From contig NZ_JAABOS010000008.1 in assembly GCF_010078235.1 (NCBI RefSeq), positions 1 to 64,000 of the forward strand: a stretch of DNA of 64,000 nucleotides. The letters are read 5' to 3'. Position numbers and translations under genes: made by a program. The notes below the pieces were generated by a model. The model ran no database searches. It was not told the origin of the DNA and saw only the letters and a list, made by a program, of their open reading frames with translations. Positions 27,201-36,331 of the stretch are shown here, in pieces (positions within the stretch are counted from its first letter, which is position 1; every line of letters starts with the position of its first letter). The stretch is from Cognatundibacterium crateris. Lineage in GTDB: Bacteria > Pseudomonadota > Gammaproteobacteria > Burkholderiales > Burkholderiaceae_D.

Positions 27201-30021
27201 GGTTCAGATTCACGGTCTGCCCCAGCTGCACACCGGTGAAGGTCGGCATATTTAAAGTCGGCGCACGGTTTGCAGGGCGACCATATACCTGCACTTCGGC
27301 GAGTTGCAGGAAGTTCGTGCCAGCCAGTTGTACTTTGACGTAACGGCCGCTGGCTTTCAGGTCCAGTAACAGATTGGATGGAGCGACTCCGGCGTAATAG
27401 GACTTAGTAACTGCGGTATCAGCCAGCAAACTGTTCAGGCTGCGGCCACTCATGTCCTGCGCCGACGCAAATACATAGAAATTACCCAGGCGTTCGGCAC
27501 AGCAATCGCTGCGATTCCAGATCCGCACCCGGCTCAAGTCTTGCACGCTGCCGAGATCTGCCTGCCACCAGTCATTGGCGGCTGTTCCTGCGGTATGGGT
27601 AACGCTGCCATTGGCGAGATTGCCGTCGCTGATGCCATCGACTGCGCGTGCGCTGTCGAAATTCTGATACATGGATGACTGTGAAGTCGCTTTTCCACGC
27701 GCCAGATTATTCAGATATATCGTTTTCTCTGCGGCGTTATTCTGGAAATCAGCCAGATTTCCTTCCGCGACAGGATTACCCCAGTTCACGCCATCGGCAC
27801 TGGTATAAAAATAAAATCTGGCGATGGTGCCGTTACCGCCACCTGGTCTGGGTAAATAGCGGAAGGCACTAAGCTGCGTTGCTTTGCCCAGGTCGACCAC
27901 AAAGGAATGTGGTGCAGCTGTGGTGTTGGCAGTCCAGGCAGTATGCCAAATCGTATTCGGATCACCGTCGATGGCATTGGCCGGACCATAATTACCAGCC
28001 TGCGCTTCAGCACTGTCTGCACTCACCTTCCAGCCCGCGCGTGGCAGCAAATTGCCATCCTGATCCAGCAAATTGAATTCCGCCATCGAGGCCCAGGGAT
28101 TGCCGCCTACCTCAGACATCTGCACCAGTTTCACAAAGCGGGTACTGCCTGCTGCGGCGACATTCCACACAAAATCACTGCTGACATACGCGCCGCTACT
28201 CTGCGCAAACACAGTGACAGAATAGTTGCCTGCCTGTGTCACCACACCGGAAATCACACCGCTTTGCGCATTGATGCTCAAGCCTGGCGGCAATCCGGTA
28301 GCACGGAAACTCACCGCACCAGGTGCAGCTACGGTCGCCGTAATATTTAAGGAAACATTGCTACCGGTATTAGAAAACTGGTCGTCAGGCGCTTGCAGTT
28401 TAGGCGCATTGTTTCCGTGAATATTGATTGTCTTCGCAACCGAAGGCACACCTTTGGCATCTAAACCGAACAGCATGTAATTACCAGGCAATAAGATCCC
28501 AGGATTGCCCGGGATATTCAACGTGTATTGCCCTGCCGCGCTGCGCGCAAAGCTAAGTGCGATACGGCGCTGATCATTGTTGACCGTATGCGTCGTGGCC
28601 GACAGGCGTATCAAGGCAAACGCTGCGATGCCGTCAGTCGCGCTGACATTGAGATTACTGCCGTAACCAGCTGTTGCCGGTACCGTCGTCAAGACCGGAC
28701 GATTAGCTGCTGTACCATCTGCATTCAACAAATAAGATGGCGTATAGATCTGTATATCCTGGTGATTGGCCGCACAGCCATTGCCACACAGGCCACCACC
28801 AGCGGACAACACACGTCCATCATGCATCAGCAAGGCGACTGAGTGATACACACGCGGTACCGACATGGCAGGCAAAGTCGTGAAAGTTTCTGTCACCGGG
28901 TCCCATAATTCGGGCGCCAATACTGCGGTGTTATCGGAGAACGGTACAGGACGGGTCTGTCCACCTATCACCATCACTTTTCCATCTGGCAGAACCACCA
29001 GGTTGGAATAAGCGCGCGCGTAACTCATGGAAGCGAGTTTGCGCACGGATAAGCTGCCATTGGTGTTGATCAGGTAAGCGGAATTGCTCGCGTCGGCGTC
29101 CTGGTAATCTTTAGCTCCACCAACTTTGAGTATCTTGCCAGCGTCGTACATGACGGTGTTTCCATTCATGGAATCAGCGTCGTCTGCACGTTGTCCAGCC
29201 GGTGACACCGAACCATTGCCGCGGGTATCTATCCAGTTCATATTCCGGCTTGGCCCCGCATGCAAGACTTTGCCATTGCCGGTTGGGATCAGCCACATAT
29301 GATTGTCACCACGGTACACACCACCGGCGTCATTGGTCAACATATTGGCGACCGACACGCCACTCAGGCGCCGCCAGCCATTCGCGTTATCCCAGATTTC
29401 GCCATGCTTGTTGCCGGCACCACCAGACCAGGAACCACCCAGCGTGAATACCGAACCATCTGCCAAGGTGGTCGAGGCGTTGTAACCACGGGTGATATTC
29501 ATGTTGGGCGCGGCAGTCCAGCTCGCGTTGGCCGGGTTGTAGATACTGGTTTTGCCGCTATCGATACCGCCATTCACCAGCAAGCGGCCATCGCCAAGTA
29601 ATGCTGTGCCCGGACAAAACATGTCATGCCCGGTAGCGCTGATCAGCGTTTCTGTCGCTTTATTGGTGAGGGGATCAAAATTCGAAAAGTAAGTCTGCCC
29701 GCCGGCCCCAAAAGAGAAACGGTCATTGGCAGACCAGAACAAGACATGCCCATCCGGCAAATTGGAGGCAGCTGCAGGCACCAGCGACAGCGGGATAGGT
29801 GCTGACCATGAAGATGGCGCTGCAGGGGCTGCACGCAAACTATCGAAAGCCAGACTCAGATTGCTGCCACTTTGCTCAGCGCTTATTTGAGGTGCAGACT
29901 GATTGCCGCCACAAGCTGCCAGTGACAATAGCAAGATACTGCTCAACACGGGCATAACTGTGACAGAAATTGCCGTTGGCACAGCCCGTGCAGCTGGCAT
30001 GACTGAAAATTGATAGCGCAT
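24208..30021 (-). CDS. Galactose oxidase / YVTN / dihaem peroxidase-like fusion lipoprotein
   Basis: A 1937-residue exported lipoprotein (lipobox LAAC, Cys37). Domains: galactose/glyoxal oxidase propeller (~70-440) and its C-terminal domain (~441-535); Ig-like (~536-622); two F5/8C carbohydrate-binding-like domains (~626-770, ~773-913); Ig-like (~918-1003); PKD (~1008-1090); YVTN propeller (~1112-1445); dihaem CCP/MauG-like domain (~1470-1735) with CTACH (1495-1499), CASCH (1625-1629) and APYLHDGS; a third F5/8C (~1743-1890). The oxidase residues match fungal galactose oxidase: C136, Y180, W198, Y392, H393 and H478. Their spacings of 44, 18 and 85 equal those of C228-Y272-W290 and H496-H581. 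It would oxidise a primary alcohol, releasing H2O2. The haem domain could then consume that H2O2 (inference). First gene of an operon with a cytochrome c and a SCO gene. Confidence 0.88.
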   Translation of the reverse strand: MRYQFSVMPAARAVPTAISVTVMPVLSSILLLSLAACGGNQSAPQISAEQSGSNLSLAFDSLRAAPAAPSSWSAPIPLSLVPAAASNLPDGHVLFWSANDRFSFGAGGQTYFSNFDPLTNKATETLISATGHDMFCPGTALLGDGRLLVNGGIDSGKTSIYNPANASWTAAPNMNITRGYNASTTLADGSVFTLGGSWSGGAGNKHGEIWDNANGWRRLSGVSVANMLTNDAGGVYRGDNHMWLIPTGNGKVLHAGPSRNMNWIDTRGNGSVSPAGQRADDADSMNGNTVMYDAGKILKVGGAKDYQDADASNSAYLINTNGSLSVRKLASMSYARAYSNLVVLPDGKVMVIGGQTRPVPFSDNTAVLAPELWDPVTETFTTLPAMSVPRVYHSVALLMHDGRVLSAGGGLCGNGCAANHQDIQIYTPSYLLNADGTAANRPVLTTVPATAGYGSNLNVSATDGIAAFALIRLSATTHTVNNDQRRIALSFARSAAGQYTLNIPGNPGILLPGNYMLFGLDAKGVPSVAKTINIHGNNAPKLQAPDDQFSNTGSNVSLNITATVAAPGAVSFRATGLPPGLSINAQSGVISGVVTQAGNYSVTVFAQSSGAYVSSDFVWNVAAAGSTRFVKLVQMSEVGGNPWASMAEFNLLDQDGNLLPRAGWKVSADSAEAQAGNYGPANAIDGDPNTIWHTAWTANTTAAPHSFVVDLGKATQLSAFRYLPRPGGGNGTIARFYFYTSADGVNWGNPVAEGNLADFQNNAAEKTIYLNNLARGKATSQSSMYQNFDSARAVDGISDGNLANGSVTHTAGTAANDWWQADLGSVQDLSRVRIWNRSDCCAERLGNFYVFASAQDMSGRSLNSLLADTAVTKSYYAGVAPSNLLLDLKASGRYVKVQLAGTNFLQLAEVQVYGRPANRAPTLNMPTFTGVQLGQTVNLNLQANDPDGDTLSFTASGLPPGLALNAATGLISGTTTRDGSFMVSASVSDGRGGVASQNFVMNVTLPAAVISPISVQPQTSGSAVSYQVSATGSGLTYAWDFGDGSTNPNTFSASATTTHQYTQPGLYRVTATVKNLSGIISTYSFYQAVTTPAIAGQARASSALLTEKRAGGDRIWVVNPDNDSVAVMDAQNLQKLAEIAVGKGPRQLALTADGKVWVSNRDAASLSVIDSGTLKVSNTVALPVGSQPFGIVAAANEARLYVALEALGQVWQIDSATGKQIASLSVGATPRYLSLHQDSDRLLVSRFITPALPGEGTAKVQTTVNGVNYGGIVVVANTHPLRLQSSVILQHSDKQDAQTQGRGIPNYLAAAAIAPDGSSAWIPSKQDNILRGSLRDGKNLDFQNTVRAISSRINLNSMKEDYAARVDINSTGLVSAVAFHPGGAYLFLALENTRQIAVLDPVGAREMFRFDAGRAPQGLSFSSDGNVLFVNNFMDRTVSRFDLTPMLQRGQMQVGAVQVASTIAAEKLSAQVLIGKQHFYDARDPRLARGGWLSCTACHSEAGTDGRTWDFTGLGEGLRNTISLRGRAGGQMNLHWSGNFDELQDFESQIRSFAQGTGLMKDADYNAGTRNQPLGDKKAGLSADLDALAAYMASLRQVDASPYRNPDNSLTVDGKAGRSLFNTYCASCHTGVNFTVSGTALGKLYNIGTLKASSGQRQGTPLTGLDVPTLRDVWDTAPYLHDGSAATIQQAIAAHNPATINAANPPLLGAGAQKMRAFTDAELNQLAAFVKQIGNAELAGGAVRYVKLEQLGEVNNNAWGSMAEFNLVNEQGALLARSNWKASADSVELQGENGAAANAIDGNKDSIWHTQWQTANPRPPHWFQVDLGAAQEVAGFRYLPRAGGGNGTMSLVNFYVSSDGVNWGDPAWQGDFRQLNADNAAEKSVLFANIGNPAAGLQAKAAMAADTPVAQLQQFASQAWSNVQQQWSRLLDWIGAR

Positions 30022-30528
30022 TCCGGTACCTGATTTCGATAGTTAACTTAAGAAGTTCGCTATGCTAATCACAGTTACCAATAGTTACAATTTCCACAAA
30101 GAAATTACATTTCTCCATGTTAATTATTTCCAAGGAAATTCTCTATTTTTCTTGCTTGCCTTTACCTGGACTGAGTTTTCCTTAGCTTGAAGAAATTGTG
30201 CTGAAATACATTTTCTGCACATCACTAAAAATCCAGGCAATCATGCTGAGACGCAATGTTCATCATGCTTTCAGGAATGTTGCCTTCAGATAGACTATGC
30301 AAAAATAAGCAATCTTCTCCACGCTCAATAAGCCTGAAATTCCTTCGAAAAGCAGTTACCCACGGAAATTGAAAATGATTGTTAATTTAATTATTTTATT
30401 TGTGAATCATTTTTAAATGACGTGAAAAACGAGGATTTATTACAAAATCCCCGCATCTGGCTCAATTACTGACACCAATTTTGTGTCAAAAACGATGCTC
30501 AATGACTCATGCTTACAGTCATTTGCTG
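30022..30528. other. AT-rich intergenic region with inverted repeats
   Basis: 507 bp between cobQ (ends at 30529) and the oxidase fusion (starts at 30021), both on the minus strand. It holds four inverted repeats. AATTTC/GAAATT is at 30089-30106. ATTTCC/GGAAAT is at 30127-30140, close in form to the repeats at 18361-18410. AAAATGATT/AATCATTTT is at 30372-30413, with a 24-base spacer. A 7-bp hairpin at 30501-30523 lies just past the cobQ stop and is followed on the minus strand after nine bases by five T residues. That last one may be the B12 operon terminator; the others could be operators for the oxidase operon. Confidence 0.45.
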
Positions 30529-31983
30529 TCAGTCTAGCCGCGCCAGTGCATCGAGTATAGGTGCGGCCGCATCAGCAATGCGGTCTATGCTGAGTTCACG
30601 TAATGCAGCCAAATCGACTCTGTGCTCACTGCGTAAACCGGCCCAGCGCAGCAAAGCCTGACAGGCCTCAGGATGATCAAACATGCCGTGCAGATAGCTG
30701 CCCAGGATTTGACCGTCAGCAGACACTGCACCTTCACCTTCAGTTTGCCCATCCAGCCTGAACGCCGCTGCCAATTGGCTGCGGGCATGGGTCACCCCCA
30801 TGTGGATTTCATAGCCGCTAACCCGCGCCTGCTCAGGATCAGGCGTAAAAGCACACAGACCCGTGACTTGCTGCAGCCTTTTTTCGCGGGTCAATTCGGT
30901 AAACGTATCGAGCAATCCGAAGCCCGACGTGATGCCAGGCGCGCCTTCAACACCATGCATATCGCTGATCTGCTGGCCCAGCATCTGATAACCGCCACAG
31001 ATGCCGATCAGCTTGCCGCCATAGCGCAAATGCTTATGCAGCACGGCTTCCCAGCCCTGCTGACGTAAAAATTCCAAATCAGCCCGGGTATTTTTACTGC
31101 CCGGCAAAATGATCAAATCTGCCGCAGGGATGACCCGATCCGGGCCGATAAATTGCAAATCCACTTCTGGATGCGCGCGCAAGGCATCGAAATCCGTGTG
31201 ATTGGAAATACGCGGGATGGCGGGCACGATAATGCGGAAACGGCCACTGCCATGCTGACTGGATTGAATCGCATCCTCGGCATCAAGTTGTAGCCCGTGC
31301 AGATAAGGCAGCACCGCCAGCACTGGCTTACCGGTTTTTTCCTCCAGCCAGCGCAGTCCCGGCTCCAGCAGACTGATATCGCCGCGAAAGCGGTTAATTA
31401 CAAAGCCGATAATGCGGTTTTGCTCAGATGCAGACAAACAAGCCAGCGTCCCCAGAAAATGCGCAAACACGCCGCCACGGTCGATATCTGCCACCAGGAT
31501 CACAGGACAATCGACCGCCTCGGCAAAGCCCATATTTGCGATATCGCGTTCGCGTAGATTGACCTCAGCCGGGCTGCCCGCGCCTTCCACCACAATCACC
31601 TGATATTGCTGTTGCAGGCGCTGATAGGATGCCAGCACCGCACCCATAGCAACGGTCTTGTATTGGTCATAGTCACGTGCGTGCATATCGGCGCGGACTT
31701 TGCCGTGGATAATAATTTGCGCGCCGGTATCCGAAGAAGGTTTCAGCAATACCGGATTCATATCGGTATGCGGCAGTATGCCCGCTGCCTGCGCCTGCAA
31801 TGCCTGCGCCCGTCCGATTTCACCGCCATCCACCGTCACCGCACTGTTCAGCGCCATATTTTGTGGCTTCATCGGTGCCACGCGCACACCCTGGCGTTGC
31901 AACAGGCGGCATAGTGCCGCGACCACGGTGCTTTTTCCGGCATCAGAAGTCGTGCCCTGCACCATCAGTGTCGTCAGTTTCAT
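30529..31983 (-). CDS. cobQ: Cobyric acid synthase
   Basis: Amidates adenosylcobyrinic acid a,c-diamide at four side chains to give adenosylcobyric acid (also named CbiP). 484 residues. The N-terminal dethiobiotin-synthetase-like ATP domain has a [10 protein letters not shown]-loop. The C-terminal class I glutamine amidotransferase has its nucleophilic Cys in [12 protein letters not shown] and a late His in [10 protein letters not shown]. It is last in the B12 operon, 24 bp after the cytoplasmic BtuF-like gene. A hairpin just downstream may end the operon. Confidence 0.95.
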   Translation of the reverse strand: MKLTTLMVQGTTSDAGKSTVVAALCRLLQRQGVRVAPMKPQNMALNSAVTVDGGEIGRAQALQAQAAGILPHTDMNPVLLKPSSDTGAQIIIHGKVRADMHARDYDQYKTVAMGAVLASYQRLQQQYQVIVVEGAGSPAEVNLRERDIANMGFAEAVDCPVILVADIDRGGVFAHFLGTLACLSASEQNRIIGFVINRFRGDISLLEPGLRWLEEKTGKPVLAVLPYLHGLQLDAEDAIQSSQHGSGRFRIIVPAIPRISNHTDFDALRAHPEVDLQFIGPDRVIPAADLIILPGSKNTRADLEFLRQQGWEAVLHKHLRYGGKLIGICGGYQMLGQQISDMHGVEGAPGITSGFGLLDTFTELTREKRLQQVTGLCAFTPDPEQARVSGYEIHMGVTHARSQLAAAFRLDGQTEGEGAVSADGQILGSYLHGMFDHPEACQALLRWAGLRSEHRVDLAALRELSIDRIADAAAPILDALARLD

Positions 31984-32007
31984 CTATTTGCTTTCTATGC
32001 AGTTCAG

Positions 32008-32811
32008 TTACAGCATGCTCTGAGCTGCCTGCCAGTCGGCAATCAGCACCTGTATTTGCAGCAGACCTTGCTGGATCGCAGCCGGGCCAGGCGACAAAAT
32101 ATCGGGTGACTTAATCTCAAATACACGCCCATGTCTGACTGCAGGAATTTGCTCCCAGCCAGGTCGCGCCATCAGCTGTTCAGCCCGGAATTTTTTACCG
32201 CACCAGGAAGCGATGATGATGTCGGGCGCGCGTCGTATTACTTCATCGGGATCGGCAATAATGCGGTCTTTCGCGCTGTAGAAAACAGCGCGGTCTGCAA
32301 ACACATCTTCACCGCCAGCGATCTCGATTAATTCCGAGACCCAGCCTATGCCCGACATCAGCGGTTCGTTCCATTCTTCAAAATACACTTTGGGACGCCG
32401 TGTCCATGCTGTCGTGTCGCGCCGGCAGGCAGCGATCTGCTGCTCCAGTTCAGCCACCAGCGCCAGGCCAGCCTCTGCCTTTCCAGCCAGCGTAGCCAGC
32501 ACTTGTATCATATGCAGGATACCCGCCACATCACGCTGATTGAAGGCGTGAACCTCTACCCCGGCACTGATCAGTTCACGGCTCAGTTCTGCCTGCATAT
32601 TCGAATAGGCGACCACCAGATCCGGTCTGACCGCCAGAATTTTGTCGATTTTGGCAGAAGAAAAACCACTGATCTTGGGCTTCTCTTCACGTGCACGCGC
32701 CGGTCTGACTGTGTAACCGGAAATCCCGGCCACCAGATCTTCGGCACCAATCGCATACATGACTTCGACCGCCTCAGTCGATAAGCAGGCGATACGCTGA
32801 TATAAACTCAT
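32008..32811 (-). CDS. Cobalamin-binding protein-like, cytoplasmic BtuF homologue
   Basis: A 267-residue member of the BtuF/FhuD periplasmic-binding-protein fold, but without any signal peptide from the start chosen (MSLYQRIACLS). The ATG at 32811 overlaps the btuF stop as ATGA. The frame extends upstream but only inside btuF. It keeps a substrate-binding fold pattern (VMYAIGAEDLVAGIS, ILAVRPDLVVAY, YFEEWNEPLMSGIGWVSELIEIAGG). Such proteins recur beside cobQ in betaproteobacteria. A cytoplasmic handling role for corrinoids is a guess. Confidence 0.8.
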   Translation of the reverse strand: MSLYQRIACLSTEAVEVMYAIGAEDLVAGISGYTVRPARAREEKPKISGFSSAKIDKILAVRPDLVVAYSNMQAELSRELISAGVEVHAFNQRDVAGILHMIQVLATLAGKAEAGLALVAELEQQIAACRRDTTAWTRRPKVYFEEWNEPLMSGIGWVSELIEIAGGEDVFADRAVFYSAKDRIIADPDEVIRRAPDIIIASWCGKKFRAEQLMARPGWEQIPAVRHGRVFEIKSPDILSPGPAAIQQGLLQIQVLIADWQAAQSML

Positions 32812-33800
32812 GACTTCACTTTCTGTACAGGTGTGGCTGACTGGCTGGCAGACTGACGGTGCTGTCGGGCTTGTTCCAATGCTTCGCACATGGCACGTGC
32901 GCCCTCGATCAGGCGTGGACCAGGGCGATTCACTAAATCACCATCGACCGCCACCAGATTCTGATTTTTGTTGGCCAGCAAAGTCGGGAAGCTCTTCCAC
33001 TGTTCCAACATCTGGCTAGTACGCTTTTTGTTTTCTGCTGCCAGTATCAGTTCCGGATTTTCCTGCAGCACCGATTCGATGCTGACCACCGGTGCGGTGC
33101 TTGCCAGCTTGCCGTAGATATTTTCGCCGCCGCAACTGCGTAAAACGTCATTGATGATGTGTTTTTCATTGAGTGTGTATAGCGGCTTATTCCAGACCTG
33201 ATAGAAAGTGCGCACTACCGGTTTTTGCGCATAGCGGCTCGCAATCTGCTGCCATTGCTGACGAAAATCCGCTGCCGCCAGCTCCGCTTTTTTGCTGGTC
33301 CCCATCAGCAGTCCCAGCTTACTCAGGGTCTCGGGGATGTGTTCCATCTGATGCGGTTCGCTGAAAAAGAAAGGCACGCCGGATTGCTTCAGCAATTCCA
33401 GCTGACGATCAAACGCGCCATGCATCCAGACCACGATCAAATCCGGCTTGGCAGCCAGAATGCGTTCCATATCCAGCTGACGTAAATCACCAATGCGCGG
33501 TATCGCTTTAGCCGCTTCCGGAAAGTCGCTATAGCTGACGGTCGCGACGATCTTATCGCCAGCACCGGCAGCAAAAATCAGTTCCGTCACATGTGGCGCC
33601 AGACTGATGACACGTTGTGCAGGTTTGCTCAGCGTGACCTGACGTCCCAGATCATCAGTGACTGTCAATTGCGCGGCTGGGGTCGCTGATGCTACCGAAG
33701 CTACAGCTGAAGCCGATGCAGTCGCAGCAGAAACCGGCAATTGCAAACTGCTGCCCAATACCGCAACCCATGCGAGTTGCCACCATAAAGAGGTATTCAT
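32808..33800 (-). CDS. btuF: Periplasmic cobalamin-binding protein, BtuF-like
   Basis: The substrate-binding protein of the B12 ABC importer, 330 residues. It has a signal peptide (MNTSLWWQLAW to VSAAT) and an Ala/Ser-rich linker (~30-45). The binding-protein fold shows VTLSKPAQRVISLAPHVTEL (in part), ELIFAAGAGDKIV and LDMERILAAKPDLIVVW. It should deliver corrinoids to the BtuC/BtuD pair encoded upstream. The ATG at 33800 overlaps the cobD stop as ATGA; the frame upstream lies inside cobD and shows no similarity. Specificity for B12 is inferred from the operon. Confidence 0.88.
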   Translation of the reverse strand: MNTSLWWQLAWVAVLGSSLQLPVSAATASASAVASVASATPAAQLTVTDDLGRQVTLSKPAQRVISLAPHVTELIFAAGAGDKIVATVSYSDFPEAAKAIPRIGDLRQLDMERILAAKPDLIVVWMHGAFDRQLELLKQSGVPFFFSEPHQMEHIPETLSKLGLLMGTSKKAELAAADFRQQWQQIASRYAQKPVVRTFYQVWNKPLYTLNEKHIINDVLRSCGGENIYGKLASTAPVVSIESVLQENPELILAAENKKRTSQMLEQWKSFPTLLANKNQNLVAVDGDLVNRPGPRLIEGARAMCEALEQARQHRQSASQSATPVQKVKS

Positions 33801-34816
33801 CCTTGTATCTTCCATTCTTGTAAAGCCAGTTCTAAACGCTGCCAGGCCGCCTCGGAGGCAGGCAGGCCAAAGCGTATGCCGTGTGGTCGTTGCGGGCCCG
33901 GTGCGAAATAGCGGGTCCAGATTCCGCGCTGCGCCAGCCATTCCCATAAGGCTTCGGTCTGTCCCTGCAAGTCCTGAGCAGAAACCCATTGAAATAAGTC
34001 CGTACCGCTGCTGGCTAATTGTTGAGCCTGTAGCAGTTCACGCAAACGCTGGCCTTGCAACCGTAAACGAGCACGGGTCTGCTGTTGCCATTCCAGATCA
34101 CTGAGTGCACGCAGCGCCACTTCCTGCGCCGGGCCGCTGACAGCCCAAGGGCCCAGCCAGTCAGCCAGTCGCGTCAGCAATTCCGGCGCCGCTGTCACAA
34201 AACCCAGGCGCAGTCCGGCCAGTCCAAAAAATTTACCGACCGAGCGCAATACGATCAGACCAGCTTGCTGCGCATGTTCAGTATGCGCAGCCAGGCTGAT
34301 CTCAGGGAAGGTATCGCCGAAGGCTTCATCCACAATCAGCCAGCCACCGCGCTGATGCAAGTGCTGCGCCCATTGCAGCAACTCTGCTGGCGCGATCCAG
34401 GCGCCGGTAGGATTATTCGGCTGGCAGATCACCATCACATCGCACTCAGCGAGCTGCTGTGCCAGTTCAGAAAAAGGACACTCGCTAACCTGATGGCCAG
34501 CCTGCCGCCATTGATGCGCGTGCTCGGCATACGAAGGAGCGGACACCACCACGCGGCTGGCTGCACGCAAACGCGGCAAGGCCTGAATCGCAGCCTGACT
34601 GCCCGCTACCGCAAGTAAAGCCGGGGCCTGATAATAGGCCAACGCTGCGGCATTCAGCGCATCCGATATTTCCGGCAAGCGGTGCCAGGCATTGTTGCTA
34701 AGCGCAGGGACAGGATAAAAATCGGGATTAATGCCGGTCGATAAATCGACCCAGTCCGCCAATGGCCGCCCATAACGCGCAACGGCATCGCGCAAATTGC
34801 CACCATGTTCAAGCAT
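33797..34816 (-). CDS. cobD: Threonine-phosphate decarboxylase (CobD type)
   Basis: A PLP enzyme of aminotransferase fold that makes (R)-1-amino-2-propanol phosphate, the linker between corrin ring and nucleotide loop (called CobC in the aerobic-pathway nomenclature). 339 residues. The PLP Lys lies in LRSVGKFFGLAGLRLGF; earlier marks are DLSTGINP, CQPNNPTG and VDEAFGD. The ATG at 34816 overlaps the cbiB stop by 8 bp; the longer upstream frame lies within cbiB. It is followed immediately by btuF. Confidence 0.9.
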   Translation of the reverse strand: MLEHGGNLRDAVARYGRPLADWVDLSTGINPDFYPVPALSNNAWHRLPEISDALNAAALAYYQAPALLAVAGSQAAIQALPRLRAASRVVVSAPSYAEHAHQWRQAGHQVSECPFSELAQQLAECDVMVICQPNNPTGAWIAPAELLQWAQHLHQRGGWLIVDEAFGDTFPEISLAAHTEHAQQAGLIVLRSVGKFFGLAGLRLGFVTAAPELLTRLADWLGPWAVSGPAQEVALRALSDLEWQQQTRARLRLQGQRLRELLQAQQLASSGTDLFQWVSAQDLQGQTEALWEWLAQRGIWTRYFAPGPQRPHGIRFGLPASEAAWQRLELALQEWKIQG

Positions 34817-35768
34817 AGAATATTCCGCCCTGTCCCAAGCCCAGCGTGAGCAACACGGCGATACCCAGCCACAGCAAGGTGCTGTGCCAGACCAGGTGCC
34901 ATGCAGCCAGAATATCCGACGGCGCGGCACTGCGTCCTGCGCCTAAAGGTGGACGCTGTTCATCCTGACCGTCATACCGGGCGCTGCCACCCAGTTGTAC
35001 GCCCAGCGCACCGGCACCGGCCGCCATCACCGGTCCCGCATTCGGACTGGGCCAGGCCGCAGTCTGGGTGCGCCAGCAATGCAAGGCCAGACGGGTATTG
35101 CCGAGTAAGGCATAACTGAGTGCAGTCAAGCGTGCCGGGATCAGATTGAGCACATCGTCTACCCGTGCCGCCACACAGCCAAAACGTAAAAAACGCGGAC
35201 TGCGGTAACCCCACATCGCATCCAGGGTATTCGACAAGCGGTACAACACTGCACCCGCACCGCCTAGTAACAGGAACCAGAACAAGGTGCCAAACACCGC
35301 ATCGCAACCATTTTCCAGCACAGACTCGACGCTGGCTTTGGATAAATAAGCGGCGTCCGCCTCAGCGGTATCACGGCTGACGATGCGTCCGGTCAGTTGT
35401 CTGGCCTGCTCCAGATCGCCTGCATCCAGCGCCTGCTGTATCGGTAAATTATGCTCACGCAAACTGCGCAAACCCAGGCACACATACAGCAAGGCCGCAT
35501 GCAGCAAGGGGGCCAGCCAGAGACTGGTGTAAGCGGCCGCATACAAGGCTGCCTGTACCAGCAATACGATGGGTAATACACATAAGGCCCAGGCCAAGCC
35601 GCCTTTGAAGCGGCTGACATTCGCATGATTGAGCCATTGTTCAATCAGGCTGGCCAGCTTGCCGAAACCAATCAAAGGATGCCAGCGTCTGGTCTCACCC
35701 AGCAGGCAATCGAGTAACACGCCCAGCAGCAATGCGCAGCATAGTGTGAGGCCGGTCAGCATCAGCAT
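34809..35768 (-). CDS. cbiB: Adenosylcobinamide-phosphate synthase, CbiB
   Basis: An integral membrane enzyme that attaches aminopropanol phosphate to cobyric acid, 319 residues. Membrane segments are seen at both ends and in the middle, with the family motif LDCLLGETRRWHPLIGFG and the RDTAEADAAYLSKASVE stretch (shown in part), then GYRSPRFLRFG. The ATG at 35768 has GGGAG upstream and overlaps the cobU stop; an upstream extension lies within cobU. Called CobD in the aerobic-pathway nomenclature. Confidence 0.92.
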   Translation of the reverse strand: MLMLTGLTLCCALLLGVLLDCLLGETRRWHPLIGFGKLASLIEQWLNHANVSRFKGGLAWALCVLPIVLLVQAALYAAAYTSLWLAPLLHAALLYVCLGLRSLREHNLPIQQALDAGDLEQARQLTGRIVSRDTAEADAAYLSKASVESVLENGCDAVFGTLFWFLLLGGAGAVLYRLSNTLDAMWGYRSPRFLRFGCVAARVDDVLNLIPARLTALSYALLGNTRLALHCWRTQTAAWPSPNAGPVMAAGAGALGVQLGGSARYDGQDEQRPPLGAGRSAAPSDILAAWHLVWHSTLLWLGIAVLLTLGLGQGGIFYA

Positions 35769-36331
35769 GGGCGACTCCCTTTCAGGTACAAAGGTAATCC
35801 GGCTGCGACCCACACCACCTGTTCTGCGATTGCCGCCACCGCCTGATTCAAGCGGCCGGACTCATCGACGAAACAACGCGAAATCGCCCCCATAGGCACG
35901 ATGCCCATGCCGACCTCATTCGATACCAGGATTACCTGGCCTGGTTGCCGTTCCAATTGCGCCAGCAGCGCAGCGCGTTGGGTGAGCCAGGTCGCCGGTA
36001 AAGTGATTTGCCCGACTTCAGGGAATTCCTGCTGTTGGGCGAACAAACAATTCGACAGCCATACCGTAAGGCAATCGACCAGAATCACGCAATCCGGTGC
36101 CGCATAGTGAGCAAGTACTTCCGCCAGCGCGAGCGGCTGTTCCACCGTGAGCCAGTGTGCCGGGCGTTGTGCACGGTGCATGGCGATACGCTGCTGCATT
36201 TCGCCATCCTGACTTCCCGCTGTGGCGACATACACGACGCGTTGACCGGCCTGCTCAGCGCGTGCGGCCAGTTGCTCGGCATAGCGGCTTTTACCGGAAC
36301 GCGCAGCACCGAAAACCAGCGTACAGCTCAT
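35762..36331 (-). CDS. cobU: Adenosylcobinamide kinase / guanylyltransferase
   Basis: A bifunctional P-loop enzyme (CobU/CobP) that phosphorylates adenosylcobinamide and transfers GMP, preparing the nucleotide loop. 189 residues, the normal length. P-loop GAARSGKS is at the N-terminus, followed by VYVATAG, a guanylylation-region His (MHRAQRP), VDCLTVWLSN and SNEVGMGIVP. Its ATG overlaps the cbiA stop as ATGA. Confidence 0.94.
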   Translation of the reverse strand: MSCTLVFGAARSGKSRYAEQLAARAEQAGQRVVYVATAGSQDGEMQQRIAMHRAQRPAHWLTVEQPLALAEVLAHYAAPDCVILVDCLTVWLSNCLFAQQQEFPEVGQITLPATWLTQRAALLAQLERQPGQVILVSNEVGMGIVPMGAISRCFVDESGRLNQAVAAIAEQVVWVAAGLPLYLKGSRPC

